A stretch of 64,000 bases of DNA from Bacillota bacterium. Lineage in GTDB: Bacteria > Bacillota > Clostridia > Christensenellales > SZUA-584. The stretch spans positions 124,001 through 188,000 of the forward strand of contig JAEZKQ010000004.1 in NCBI GenBank assembly GCA_023436115.1, in the 5' to 3' direction. Below are positions 24,722 to 33,977 of this stretch, one piece after another (the stretch's first letter is position 1; every line of letters begins with the position of its first letter). The notes beneath the pieces are model-generated. The model was not told where the DNA came from and did no database searches. It saw only the letters and a program-made list of their open reading frames with translations. Both the position numbers and the translations under genes were made by a program.

Positions 24722-26368
24722 ATGATCAAAAAGTATGTGGTTGTGGGCGCCAGCGCAGGAGGGATAAGCGCGGCGGTGCGGCTGCGACGGCTTGATGAAG
24801 CCGCTGAGATCACTGTTTTCGAAAGAAGTGCGCATGTGGACACCGCAATCAGCGGGCTTGCCTATGTGATGGGCGGCGTTGTATGCTCCAATGAAGCACT
24901 TTCTGGGCAGTCCGCACAGCATTTTTTGACGCGATACAATATTAAGGTGAGGCTTTGCTGTGAGGTCAGGGCTATAGACAGATATGAAAAACGCATCAGC
25001 GTGTATGATGAACACACAGGCAAGAGCTCAAAGTATAAATACCATAAGCTTATCCTTGCGACGGGCACACTGGCGAAGCGTCCGGGTATAGACGGTATGG
25101 ACAGCCCCGGCATTTACACATTGAAAGACCCAAGCGACATGCTGGGCATCATGCAGCATATCAAAGATAATAAGGTGCGCCGCGCGGCTGTGATCGGCGG
25201 CGGAAACATTGGTCTTGAGGCGGCCGAAAACCTGTCCTGCTGCGGCATAAAAACATGCGTGATCGAGCAGCGCAGCCATGCTCTGCCGTCTTTCGACGGT
25301 GATATGGCGCAGTTCGCCAGAACAGCGCTGGAGGATAACGGTGTGGCGCTCATCACACATTCTTCCGTGTTATCCATCGCGCCTGTCGACGAAGGCTTAA
25401 GGCTGTCGCTCACAGATCAACGCGCGATCATAGCGGATATCGTGATATTATGTACGGGTACAGTGCCTGAAGTGACACTGGCAAAGCAGGCGGGGCTGGC
25501 TATCGGTGTGACGGGAGGCATACTTGTGGATGAGCGTCAGCAGACCACGGACAAGGATATCTATGCTGTGGGTGATGCGGTGGAGGTGGAGACGCTCTAC
25601 GGCGGCAAAATGCTGATATCAAGAGAATCATCTGCAAGGCGGCAGGCCAGAACCGCTGCGGACAATATCTGCGGTGTTTTTTCTAAGTATAAACATCAGC
25701 TCTGCATATCGATATTAAAGCTTTTTGATATGACGATGGCCAGCGCAGGGCTGACGGAAAGACAGCTTAGAGACCGTGAAATCAAGTATGAGAAGGTCTA
25801 TACAAGCGGCCTTTCCCACGCCGCCTATTACCCCGGCGCCGAGACGATCATTGTTAAGCTGATATTTGACAAGAAATTGGGCAATATCTACGGCGCGCAG
25901 ATTGTCGGCAGGGACGGCGTCGACAAACGCATCGATGTACTGGCGACAGCCATGCGAGCGGGAATGACGGTTGACAAGCTGGCAGATGTGGAGCTTGCTT
26001 ATGCGCCGTCTTTCAGCAACGCCAAGGATGTCGTCAATATGGCCGGCTACGTGGCAAGTGATGTCATGAACGGCCTCACCCAGATCGTGCAATGGCATGA
26101 CATAAAAGATATGGAAGACGCCATGCTGCTCGATGTGCGCACACAGGCGGAGCACGACGCGGGTACGATAGCCTGGTCGCTGCATATCCCTTTGGATGAA
26201 TTGAGGGTAAGATATACCGAACTTCCCAAGGACAAAGAAATCATCGTGTTTTGTCACAGCGGAAGGCGATCTTATGAAGCGGAGCGGTTACTGAGACAAA
26301 AGGGCTATAAGGTTAAAAACCTGACAGGCGGATATAGCCTGTATGAATTATTCGAAAGAAAGGGTTAA
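24722..26368 (+). CDS. CoA-disulfide reductase-like flavoprotein with C-terminal rhodanese
   Basis: 548 residues. FAD site GASAGGISAAVRLRR (9-23), NAD site VIGGGNIGLEAAE (around 160), FAD-closing DIYAVGDAVEV, the dimerisation domain with AYYPGAETIIVKLIFD, then a rhodanese domain (about 450-548) with active-site Cys511 in VFCHSGRRS. This is the CoADR-rhodanese fusion layout, which in known members reduces CoA persulfides, polysulfide or CoA disulfide. The N-terminal redox Cys normally found in SFANCGLPY is absent: the segment reads DTAISGLAY with Ser44. GAGAGGA gives an RBS. The next gene, an ArsR regulator, starts 1 base after its stop. Confidence 0.9.
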   Translation: MIKKYVVVGASAGGISAAVRLRRLDEAAEITVFERSAHVDTAISGLAYVMGGVVCSNEALSGQSAQHFLTRYNIKVRLCCEVRAIDRYEKRISVYDEHTGKSSKYKYHKLILATGTLAKRPGIDGMDSPGIYTLKDPSDMLGIMQHIKDNKVRRAAVIGGGNIGLEAAENLSCCGIKTCVIEQRSHALPSFDGDMAQFARTALEDNGVALITHSSVLSIAPVDEGLRLSLTDQRAIIADIVILCTGTVPEVTLAKQAGLAIGVTGGILVDERQQTTDKDIYAVGDAVEVETLYGGKMLISRESSARRQARTAADNICGVFSKYKHQLCISILKLFDMTMASAGLTERQLRDREIKYEKVYTSGLSHAAYYPGAETIIVKLIFDKKLGNIYGAQIVGRDGVDKRIDVLATAMRAGMTVDKLADVELAYAPSFSNAKDVVNMAGYVASDVMNGLTQIVQWHDIKDMEDAMLLDVRTQAEHDAGTIAWSLHIPLDELRVRYTELPKDKEIIVFCHSGRRSYEAERLLRQKGYKVKNLTGGYSLYELFERKG

Positions 26369-26369
26369 A

Positions 26370-26639
26370 ATGGATTTGGCGAAATATGAGGCTTTAGCCA
26401 ACAAATTAAGGGTATTAGGACATCCTATTCGTCTTTGTATTGTAAACGGCCTGTCTAAAAAGGGATGTCACGTCAAACAGATATGCGAAGCATTGGGTAT
26501 ACCGCAGCCGGTGATATCGCTGCATCTTTCCAAGCTCAAAGCGGCGGGAATTGTGGCGAGTGAGCGGCAGGGCAGCTGCGTGTGCTATCATGTGGTCGAT
26601 AAAGCCACGCTAAGGCTGCTCGATGTGCTGCCCAAATAA
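26370..26639 (+). CDS. ArsR-family regulator of the flavoprotein locus
   Basis: 89 residues from ATG 26370. Winged helix with LANKLRVLGHPIRLCIVNGL, then GCHVKQICEALGIPQPVISLHLSKLKAAGIV and the wing SERQGSCVCYHVVD. It lacks the ELCVCDL metal site of ArsR/SmtB, but has five Cys (in LCIV, KKGCHVKQIC and SCVC). Together with the rhodanese flavoprotein in front of it this suggests a sulfur- or thiol-sensing ArsR, as for BigR/SqrR-type proteins (inference). Translation is coupled to the flavoprotein; 21 bases separate it from the next gene. Confidence 0.88.
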   Translation: MDLAKYEALANKLRVLGHPIRLCIVNGLSKKGCHVKQICEALGIPQPVISLHLSKLKAAGIVASERQGSCVCYHVVDKATLRLLDVLPK

Positions 26640-26660
26640 TCAAATTGAGGGGGTATTGAT

Positions 26661-27737
26661 ATGAAATTACCGATATTTAGTGAGCCGGATTTCTCCGATC
26701 CCATTCTTAAAAATGCGCCCGATGCTGCTGTCGTCTGCGCTGACGACGATGGCATCGCGCCGGAGAATTTCCACGCGACGAGTATTTTTCCTGAGTATTT
26801 TAAAATCAACGGCACATGGCGGCTGATTCCCCAGAGCCGCATGGACTGCGCTGTTGTGATACGCGGCGGCGAACCCTTTGCGGTTGAAGCGCGGCTTATC
26901 AAAAAAGGAGACCTTGTAGTTATCGGGCGGGAGGAAAACGGGAGCAGCGGTATTTACCTTCATGTAGGCGCTTTTGAATCAAAAACAGGACAAGCCGACG
27001 ACTTTGCTTTTCGCAGCTCACGCACGAGAGAGACATCCTACTCGCGCGATTACGACAGCCTCTATGAGCTGCTTCAGTATGAGAAAGAACACGGCTATTG
27101 CCTTTGGGTTTTGGGCCCCGCCTGTACGTTTGATTATGACTCGCGGCGTGCGATGGCGGCATTGGTGTCGCGCGGTTACGTGAACGCGCTGTTCGCGGGC
27201 AACGCGCTGGCGACGCACGACTTGGAAGCGGCGGTTTTCAAAACCGCGCTGGGTCAGGATATTTATACGCAGCACAGCGTGAGAGGCGGGCATTACCATC
27301 ACCTTGAGACGATCAACATGGTGCGCCAAAGCGGCGGCATCAAGCCTTTTATCGAGGAGAAGGGTATTAAAGACGGTATCATGGCCGCCGTGATCGAAAA
27401 GGACATACCGTTCGTGCTGGCAGGGTCGATACGCGACGACGGGCCGCTGCCCGATGTGATCGCGAATGTGTATGAAGCACAATCCAGAATGCGCGAGATC
27501 ATAGGCCAAGCCACGACTGTCATCACGCTCGCCACACAGCTGCACGCCATCGCCACGGGTAACATGACACCCTGCTATACCGTCAAAGACGGTGTCGTGC
27601 GGCCAGTGCATTTTTATACTGTGGACATATCTGAATTTGCCGTGGGCAAGCTGCACGACCGCGGCTCACTGTCAGCCAAGTCCATCGTGACCAACGTGCA
27701 GGATTTCCTTGTGAATGTGGAGAGAAATTTGAAGTAA
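26661..27737 (+). CDS. Archaeal-type ornithine cyclodeaminase homologue (LOR/SDH conserved domain)
   Basis: 358 residues. N-terminal beta-rich segment (VVCADDDGIAPENFHATSIFPEYFKINGTW), then a Rossmann-like part with ALVSRGYVNALFAGNALATHDLEAA and HHLETINMVR, ending VPF-type loop VLAGSIRDDGPLPDVI and MTPCYTVKDG. This is the pattern of the TIGR00300 LOR/SDH bifunctional-enzyme conserved domain, whose archaeal members are NAD-dependent ornithine cyclodeaminases making proline. GAGGGGG provides the RBS. It shares an apparent operon with the flavoprotein and the ArsR gene. The link between sulfur chemistry and ornithine is not explained. Confidence 0.8.
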   Translation: MKLPIFSEPDFSDPILKNAPDAAVVCADDDGIAPENFHATSIFPEYFKINGTWRLIPQSRMDCAVVIRGGEPFAVEARLIKKGDLVVIGREENGSSGIYLHVGAFESKTGQADDFAFRSSRTRETSYSRDYDSLYELLQYEKEHGYCLWVLGPACTFDYDSRRAMAALVSRGYVNALFAGNALATHDLEAAVFKTALGQDIYTQHSVRGGHYHHLETINMVRQSGGIKPFIEEKGIKDGIMAAVIEKDIPFVLAGSIRDDGPLPDVIANVYEAQSRMREIIGQATTVITLATQLHAIATGNMTPCYTVKDGVVRPVHFYTVDISEFAVGKLHDRGSLSAKSIVTNVQDFLVNVERNLK

Positions 27738-27752
27738 GTATTGCGGTATAAG

Positions 27753-28254
27753 ATGGATAAAGAAGACCTGATCGTTGTGCCTTCGTAAGCTGAAGAGATT
27801 CTGCGTAAAGCTAAAGAAAAATGGCTCTATAAAGCTAATGATTATTGGTTTGGTTTCCCTTAAGAGCAAGTGGGAGCTTAATTCAACGTCATGCGAATGG
27901 GTGTTAGTCGGCAATAATGAACCTGAGCCGGAGTTTGATTGGTTTTTTATAATGGAACACTTTATGAAGGAGCAGTATCACGGGATTTTGGATCTGTTGT
28001 TTAAGGGAAGAAGTGGAACAATATATTTTATTCCGCATTTCACAGATGGCGAAGAAATATATCTTTTCGAACGCTATCAATTTGAAGAATACAAAGATGA
28101 TTATAATGAGTATACTTGTTTTTCTGAGAATGTCTCTTGGATTTATTACAAAAGACATGAAGGAACAGTGTCCTTTGCAGGGACAATCCTTAACGAAGCC
28201 AAGAGAATACTGGCTTCAGAGAAACAGCACTGGAATCAATTTCAATATCAATAG
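27753..28254 (+). pseudogene. Broken gene of unknown family
   Basis: From ATG 27753 a frame reads MDKEDLIVVPS, stop, AEEILRKAKEKWLYKANDYWFGFP, stop; the peptide-like quality persists across both TAA codons. The neighbouring frame then takes over and codes for about 130 residues to 28254 (DWFFIMEHFMKEQ..., IYFIPHFTDGEEIYLFERYQFEEY, SFAGTILNEAKRIL). I read this as one ancestral gene with two nonsense changes and a frameshift near 27858. No family recognised. An alternative is a genuine shorter gene starting inside the second frame. Confidence 0.45.
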
Positions 28255-28290
28255 CCTTTTGCGACTAAGTTTGCGTTCTTAAACTTGTAT

Positions 28291-28333
28291 AAAAAAGTTC
28301 CTGCCGCGATACGCAAGCAGGAACTCGTTTTTT
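28291..28333. terminator. Bidirectional terminator
   Basis: AGTTCCTGC (28296-28304) pairs with GCAGGAACT (28317-28325); there are six T on the plus side and six A (T on minus) on the other. It serves both the broken gene and the YfcC gene. Confidence 0.85.
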
Positions 28334-28340
28334 GTTAAGC

Positions 28341-29786
28341 CTAATACCCCGTCGCCACCGCGATCATGAGGAAGCCGATACTAACGGCAGCGATGATGAG
28401 CTGTATACCAATCGTGAATTTGAACCACTTGGGATAGCTCACTGTGGTGAGCCCCAGTGCGATGAGCAGCATGGCGTTGGTGGGGTAAAGAACGTTTAAG
28501 AAGCCGTCGCCCAGCGCATAAGCCAGAACGGTGGTCTGTCCGGTGATGCCCGTCATGGCCGCGAGCGGCACCACGAGAGGCATGATGAGAAACGCCTTGG
28601 CCGAGGCCTGAGACACAAAGAACTCAAGCAGCAGTATGGCCGCGTATATAATGATGATATTCACAAACGGACTGGAATTTGTCATGGCCTGTGACGCGTA
28701 GAAGAGCAGCGTGTCCTGTATGCCGCTGTCCGCGATGATGGTGGATACCGCCATCGCCATGGGAATAAGCAATATGCCGGGCGCGATGTCCAGCATGCCC
28801 TTGAAAAACGTTTTGGTAATGGCGCCAAAGCCCGCGAGCTTAGCGCCGATAGTGGAAGCCAGTATAAATATGATCGCGATGAATATCATCGAATAGTCCG
28901 CAAGGCCTGTGAACGGTGCGGCGATGAGGAACACGAACATCACGGCCAGCAATATGCCGACAAATATAATCGGGCTCTTTCTAAACTGCGCAGCTTCTTC
29001 AATCTGCGCGGGTGATAGCTGGTATTTTTCGCGGCGCTGTGTATCTTCCTGATAAACCGCCGAAGCCAGAGGATTTTTGTCCAGTTTTTTGGCGTACCTC
29101 ATGAGGAACAGCAGCAGCAGGCCGTATACAACGATGAAGAATGCTAAACGAAGCAGAGTACCCGAATAAACAGGAACACCGGCGAGCTCCTGCGCGATGG
29201 CGATAGAGAACGGATTGTACAGCGCCGCCGCAAAGCCAAAGCCCGTGGATAAGAGGCTTAAGGACAATCCCATGAGGCTGTCCCAGCCCAGCATAAACGA
29301 CAGACCCACGACAAGCGGTATCAGCGGGACGATTTCTTCCAGTATGCCGAAAAAAGAACCTAAGAACATGAACACAAAAGAGATGACCGCGATCAGCAGA
29401 TATTTTCTGCGGTACATTTTCATCGCGATTTTCGCAACCACGGCGCGCAGTATGCCCGATTTATCCAGCAGCGTGAAAGACCCGCCGATGAGCAGAATGA
29501 ACAGCATGATCACGATCATCGTGACGTTGACGCTGCCGCCCGGCGCGAATGCTTTGAATATAGATAGCAGTATGTTGTAAACGGGATATTGCCCCGGTTC
29601 ACCGGTTTGTGTGTAGGAGTCCTGCACATAAACGGTGTCGCCTTGCTTGTCTGTTGCCGTTTCATATTGCCCCGGCGGGACGAAAAGTGTGAGACAATAG
29701 GATGCCACAATCAGGAGGAAGATGATAACTGCGGCTGTGATCAGGCTCTTTTTATTGATCTGGAAACTTGAATCTGATTTCGACAT
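28341..29786 (-). CDS. YfcC-type basic amino acid/C4-dicarboxylate family transporter
   Basis: 481 residues with about 12 membrane segments. N-terminal VASYCLTLFVPPGQYE, the FMFLGSFFGILEEIVPLIPLV loop and the C-terminal YALGDGFLNVLYPTNAMLLIALG are landmarks of the YfcC/ArcD-like (DcuC superfamily) carriers. Substrates in the family include arginine/ornithine-type amino acids and peptides; nothing here decides between them, though the ornithine cyclodeaminase homologue upstream makes an amino acid plausible. AGGAGAACC precedes the ATG. Divergent from the WYL regulator, which may control it. Confidence 0.88.
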   Translation of the reverse strand: MSKSDSSFQINKKSLITAAVIIFLLIVASYCLTLFVPPGQYETATDKQGDTVYVQDSYTQTGEPGQYPVYNILLSIFKAFAPGGSVNVTMIVIMLFILLIGGSFTLLDKSGILRAVVAKIAMKMYRRKYLLIAVISFVFMFLGSFFGILEEIVPLIPLVVGLSFMLGWDSLMGLSLSLLSTGFGFAAALYNPFSIAIAQELAGVPVYSGTLLRLAFFIVVYGLLLLFLMRYAKKLDKNPLASAVYQEDTQRREKYQLSPAQIEEAAQFRKSPIIFVGILLAVMFVFLIAAPFTGLADYSMIFIAIIFILASTIGAKLAGFGAITKTFFKGMLDIAPGILLIPMAMAVSTIIADSGIQDTLLFYASQAMTNSSPFVNIIIIYAAILLLEFFVSQASAKAFLIMPLVVPLAAMTGITGQTTVLAYALGDGFLNVLYPTNAMLLIALGLTTVSYPKWFKFTIGIQLIIAAVSIGFLMIAVATGY

Positions 29787-29889
29787 AATGGTTCTCCTGT
29801 CAGCGCATATATGGTATAATTATGCTATACATGTCTGGCGATGTCAATCACGGCATACGCGAAGGTAAAAACAGCAGAGGGGGATGGGA

Positions 29890-30900
29890 ATGGGTGACTT
29901 TCCGAAGCGCGCACGATTATTATTGCTGCTTAAGTATTTTCAGGAACAGACAGACGAATATAACCCCAAACAGATATCGGATATACTTCATTACTTGCAG
30001 CGCAGCGGTATCGAGGTGGAACGCAAGTCGATTTACGCCGATCTGACGCTGCTGCGAGATCTGGGCTTTGATATTATTAAGACACACGATAAAAGAGCTG
30101 CTTATTTTTTAGGCCAGCGTCCCATGGAGCTTGCCGAAGCGCAGGTTTGCGCCAGCGCGGTATCGGCGGCGCGCTTTATGACCGAACGAAAGTCCCGTGA
30201 GCTGATCAGAAAGCTGGGAGACCTTTTTGGGCAAAAACAGTCGGCGCTTTTTCGTAGCCGGCATGAGCTGGCCCGCACTCAAAAAACACGCAATGAAGAG
30301 ATTTACTATAATATCGATCGTATCGTTCACGCGCAGAGCCAAGGTAAAAAAATCACTTTTTTGTACTTTGAATATATGCCGGACAAAACACAGCGTCTCA
30401 AAAGGATGGGACAGCGTTATTGCGCAAGCCCATACACGCTGATGTGGTTTGAAGACGCGTATTATCTGGTATGCAATATCGACAAGTACGATAATCTTTC
30501 GCATTTTCGCGTAGACAGGATGACGCGCGTCGAGGTCAGCGAAGAGGACCAGCGCTGCATCGGGGAAGTGTCCGAATACAAAAACTATATCGATTTTGAC
30601 GATTATCACAGAAGCGTTTTTGGCATGTTCGGCGGCACGCCGCAGAATGTGCGTATCCGCTTTCGTGACGAACTCGCGACCGCGGTATTTGACCGATTTG
30701 GGCTGGATGTAGAGGTTTTCGACTTAAGGGACGGCCATTTCACCGTATCGGTCAACGTGCGCGTAAGTCCGGGGTTTATCTCTTGGCTGACGATTTTCGG
30801 AGATAAGGCCGAAGTACTTTATCCCGACAGCTTCAGGCAGGAAGTCGCCGATTGGATTGCGTCATTAGCGCAAGTTTATCATGATGATATAGGAAAATAA
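29890..30900 (+). CDS. WYL-domain transcriptional regulator
   Basis: 336 residues from ATG 29890 (ATG 29884 is two codons earlier; both follow GAGGGGG). N-terminal winged helix (ARLLLLLKYFQEQTDE, then VERKSIYADLTLLRDLGFDI). A WYL domain spans about 140-220 with KKITFLYFEYMPD, YCASPYTLMWFEDAYYLVCN and SHFRVDRM, followed by a WCX-type C-terminus (VRIRFRDELATAVFDRFG). WYL proteins bind nucleic-acid-like or nucleotide ligands and control stress, DNA-damage or defence genes. The only divergent neighbour is the YfcC transporter. Confidence 0.92.
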   Translation: MGDFPKRARLLLLLKYFQEQTDEYNPKQISDILHYLQRSGIEVERKSIYADLTLLRDLGFDIIKTHDKRAAYFLGQRPMELAEAQVCASAVSAARFMTERKSRELIRKLGDLFGQKQSALFRSRHELARTQKTRNEEIYYNIDRIVHAQSQGKKITFLYFEYMPDKTQRLKRMGQRYCASPYTLMWFEDAYYLVCNIDKYDNLSHFRVDRMTRVEVSEEDQRCIGEVSEYKNYIDFDDYHRSVFGMFGGTPQNVRIRFRDELATAVFDRFGLDVEVFDLRDGHFTVSVNVRVSPGFISWLTIFGDKAEVLYPDSFRQEVADWIASLAQVYHDDIGK

Positions 30901-31002
30901 AAACTACATGTTAAGCTCGGGTTAAATGGTTTATCTTTATATATATAATGAGCAGAATACAGTTTTGATATGGATTAGATTACTTAGAAGGAGCGTCCAA
31001 TC

Positions 31003-32673
31003 ATGGATTATTCAAAACAAGCACAGTTCCCCGAGGATATGCTGACAAAGCCTGATCAGGAGCAGGGGAGTGTTTCGGTTCCGCGAGATGCGATATATAC
31101 CGTTACTTACACAGATGATGGCGTCTATTTGGAAATTACAAAAGAACTGAATGACGGCGCTTCTCTTCGCCCGGATTGCGTGCTTTATGATATCTCGCGC
31201 AGAGGAATCGTTGGGTTTAACGCGGACACTGTTCGTGTGCTCATGCGCCGCAATGAGAAAAGGATTCGTCTGGGAGGGCAACAGGAGCAAAAAGACGTGG
31301 ATTCGGATGTGATCGTCACTGTATCGTCCGATGAAATGACAGCCGGCATGATGCTGTTCCCGCCGGTGGGAACCGGTCAAAAACTGTCTGCAGACGATAT
31401 ACTGCAGCGGATAGATCAAAACTGGAATATAAAATACGGTCTTGATGAGCAAACGGTTCGTCAAGCAGTTGATAGCTCTGCGTTTTATAAATTTATAGAG
31501 ATTGCCAAAGGCAAGCAGCCTGAAAAAGGAAAAGACGGCGAGCTGATTTTCATGTTTAGCACACAGCGCAGCTATGCGCCGGAAATACTGCCGGACGGCA
31601 GCGCGGATTATAAAAACATGAAGCTTTTTGAACGTGTATCGGCAGGTGACGTTTTGGTAACGGCTGTACCGCCCGAAAACGGCATCGACGGCGTTTCCGT
31701 AAAAGGCACAACCATAGCAGCACAACGCGGCCGTGAGAAGAAGCTTCCCAAAGGAAAGAATGTCAAGCTATCAGATGACGGCTATTCACTTGTCGCTGAA
31801 AGAAACGGACGCGTTGATTTTATCAGAGACCGTGTGGAAGTATCGGATGTTTACCACATCAAGGGCGATGTGAATATGAGCGTAGGGAATATCGTCTTTG
31901 AAGGTGATGTGATTGTAGAGGGGAATGTGATATCGGGCTTGTCCATTGAAGCTGCCGGAACGGTCGAAGTGCGCGGCTATGTGGAGGGCGCTACGATAAC
32001 GGCAGGCAAAGACATCATACTACGCAACGGCATGCAGGGTATGAGCCAGGGCATGCTGAATGCGGGTAAAAATATCGTGGCGCGGTTTATCGAGAGGTCT
32101 ACGATATCCGCAAAAGGCGATATTTATGCGGATTATATCGTTCAATGCATCGTCACGGCGGGAGTCCGCGTTGTTGTGAAGGGCAAATGGGGTAAACTTT
32201 TAGGCGGTGTGATACGCGCGGGCAAGGAGATTACAGCCAATACGATCGGCTCGCCCTCCAGTGACCGCACTCAGATTGAGCTTGGTGTGCTGCCGGATGA
32301 ACGCGCCAGATACACAAAACTGGATGCGGAGCGGGGCCAGTTAAAGGCACAGCTTAACAGAATACAAAACATCACGCGGATGCCCGTCACAACCGATATT
32401 TCGCCCGATCGGCTGGCGATGCGCCAAAAACTCGTTGAAGCCGGCGAACAGCTTGAAGAACAATATGAACGCATCAATCAGGAAATAGAGATGCTTAAAG
32501 AGACATTGTGTGCCAACAGTGAAGCCCGTGTCAATGCTTTCAGAGCTGTATATCCCAATGTTAAGATACAAATCGACTCAGGCGTTTTTATGACCAGATC
32601 CATGATCGAATTTGCGACCTTCCGCTACAAAGATGGCGAAGTAGGCTTCACGGCCTGTGAGATAAAGGCATAG
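31003..32673 (+). CDS. FapA (DUF342) family protein
   Basis: 556 residues. An N-terminal segment of about 80 residues, the FapA core from SADDILQRI through FERVSAGDVLVTAVPPENGIDG and KKLPKGKNVKLSDDG, then a beta-solenoid (YHIKGDVNMSVGNIVFEGDVI, IEAAGTVEVRGYVEGATITAGKDII, ISAKGDIYADYI) and a C-terminal coiled coil (about 430-500). FapA proteins are named for flagellar assembly but are widespread without flagella. GGAG at 30991-30994 is the RBS. It is convergent with the pilus cluster, its stop only 3 bases from that of pilO. A scaffold role linked to the pilus is possible but unproven. Confidence 0.9.
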   Translation: MDYSKQAQFPEDMLTKPDQEQGSVSVPRDAIYTVTYTDDGVYLEITKELNDGASLRPDCVLYDISRRGIVGFNADTVRVLMRRNEKRIRLGGQQEQKDVDSDVIVTVSSDEMTAGMMLFPPVGTGQKLSADDILQRIDQNWNIKYGLDEQTVRQAVDSSAFYKFIEIAKGKQPEKGKDGELIFMFSTQRSYAPEILPDGSADYKNMKLFERVSAGDVLVTAVPPENGIDGVSVKGTTIAAQRGREKKLPKGKNVKLSDDGYSLVAERNGRVDFIRDRVEVSDVYHIKGDVNMSVGNIVFEGDVIVEGNVISGLSIEAAGTVEVRGYVEGATITAGKDIILRNGMQGMSQGMLNAGKNIVARFIERSTISAKGDIYADYIVQCIVTAGVRVVVKGKWGKLLGGVIRAGKEITANTIGSPSSDRTQIELGVLPDERARYTKLDAERGQLKAQLNRIQNITRMPVTTDISPDRLAMRQKLVEAGEQLEEQYERINQEIEMLKETLCANSEARVNAFRAVYPNVKIQIDSGVFMTRSMIEFATFRYKDGEVGFTACEIKA

Positions 32674-32676
32674 AGC

Positions 32677-33336
32677 TTATTTAAAAATATCGCCGCCAAC
32701 GCTAATATTGTCGTCGAACGAATACGCCGTATCCGCAGGGACATCTCCCGCGATGCTGAAGAACTCCAGCTTAAGGCTCACGTTGAGATCGTTTTCTACG
32801 ACGGTTGTGACGGGAACCGTCTCGCCGTCCTCTGTCGTCTGCGTGGTTGTCACCTCGGATACGCCGCCGTTTTCGACTTTCAGCTCGACCACTTTCACAA
32901 AGTACGCCCCTTGCGCAAGCTCCGATAATATATTTTTAATGCCTTCGTATGTGCTTTGCATGGTCACAGTGACCGGGCATACGAACAACTGTCCGTTCTG
33001 GGAGACATTTTCGAAGGAAAACGTCATTTTCTTTGCATGTTTATTGATTGTGTCTTCGAGATAAACAAGCATGGGCGGCTGATCAAAGCCTTGAGATATT
33101 CCGATGCTAAGCTCGCCCACTTGCTGCTCGAGCAGCGTGATTCGCTCAATCAACGCGTTGTTGCTTTCCTGGTTGGCCAGATTGTTTTCCACCTTAACGG
33201 AATCTTGGGCAATCTTATTATTGATCTTTGTCATATCATCCAGATATGGTTTTAAAAACAGCATATAGTACACAAAGAACACCACAAAAATCAATAAAAT
33301 AACGACCAGTCTTTTTTCTCGTTTTGTCATACTCAT
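32677..33336 (-). CDS. pilO: Type IV pilus assembly protein PilO
   Basis: 219 residues. Short cytoplasmic start, one membrane helix (LVVILLIFVVFFVYYMLFL, about 9-27), a coiled coil (32-75) and a small ferredoxin-like periplasm-type domain, which in Gram-positives lies outside the membrane. With PilN and PilM it forms the alignment complex of the pilus machine. ATG 33336 has GGAGG 7 bases upstream and overlaps the pilN stop by 4 bases. Identification rests on layout and on position after pilM-pilN, as PilO sequences are poorly conserved. Confidence 0.88.
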   Translation of the reverse strand: MSMTKREKRLVVILLIFVVFFVYYMLFLKPYLDDMTKINNKIAQDSVKVENNLANQESNNALIERITLLEQQVGELSIGISQGFDQPPMLVYLEDTINKHAKKMTFSFENVSQNGQLFVCPVTVTMQSTYEGIKNILSELAQGAYFVKVVELKVENGGVSEVTTTQTTEDGETVPVTTVVENDLNVSLKLEFFSIAGDVPADTAYSFDDNISVGGDIFK

Positions 33337-33977
33337 TGGGCGTCCTCCTGTGTCTGCGTGTCGTCTATCTGCTCTTGTGTTGTGTTTTGCTCTTTGGCCG
33401 GGTCTTGAACGGGTGTCTCGGAGCTTTGCAAGACTTGGACCTCGCCGCCCAGAGATGTCGGCAATGTGGCGCTTAGAGAGAACATAGTCGTCTCGTCACC
33501 TGCCGTGCTTGTGGATACAAAAACGCTGCTGAATGAACCGGACTGGCGCAGATGCAGGCTGAATGCGGCCACCTCGGCATCACCGGGGGAGATGCCTGTG
33601 ATTTGCAGTTCGTTACCTGAAAGAGACAGCGTGGTGATCCGCGCGCTCTCGGGAAGAGCATTTTCAATTGTACTTAAATAGGCCAGTATATCCGACCGTG
33701 ACGCCTGCAGTGCTTCCAGATCTGTTTTTTGTTCATTAAGCTTATCCACGTAAGCGGTATTGGACATAAGCTCCTCTTCGCTGACCCCCGACGATGACAA
33801 GCTGCTTTCCAATGAAGCGAGCTTCACTTGGGCATTAAAACGGCTGAATGCAGGCAGTACGATGCCCGCGACCACAAATACAACCACACAAGCCGTACCG
33901 ATCAGTATGCGGACCAGCAGCTTTTTTCTGTTGGCAGTATTCTTTCTTTTAACAAGCAGATTGATATCGTACTTCAT
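33333..33977 (-). CDS. pilN: Type IV pilus assembly protein PilN
   Basis: 214 residues. The N-terminal DINLL motif (KYDINLLVKRK) is the PilM-binding signature of PilN. One membrane helix (about 22-45), a coiled coil (55-95) and a ferredoxin-like domain with ENALPESARITTLSLSGNELQITG follow. The last 45 residues are a low-complexity Gln/Thr/Glu tail (QDPAKEQNTTQEQ), longer than usual. It overlaps pilM and pilO by 4 bases on either side, so all three are coupled. Confidence 0.92.
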   Translation of the reverse strand: MKYDINLLVKRKNTANRKKLLVRILIGTACVVVFVVAGIVLPAFSRFNAQVKLASLESSLSSSGVSEEELMSNTAYVDKLNEQKTDLEALQASRSDILAYLSTIENALPESARITTLSLSGNELQITGISPGDAEVAAFSLHLRQSGSFSSVFVSTSTAGDETTMFSLSATLPTSLGGEVQVLQSSETPVQDPAKEQNTTQEQIDDTQTQEDAQ

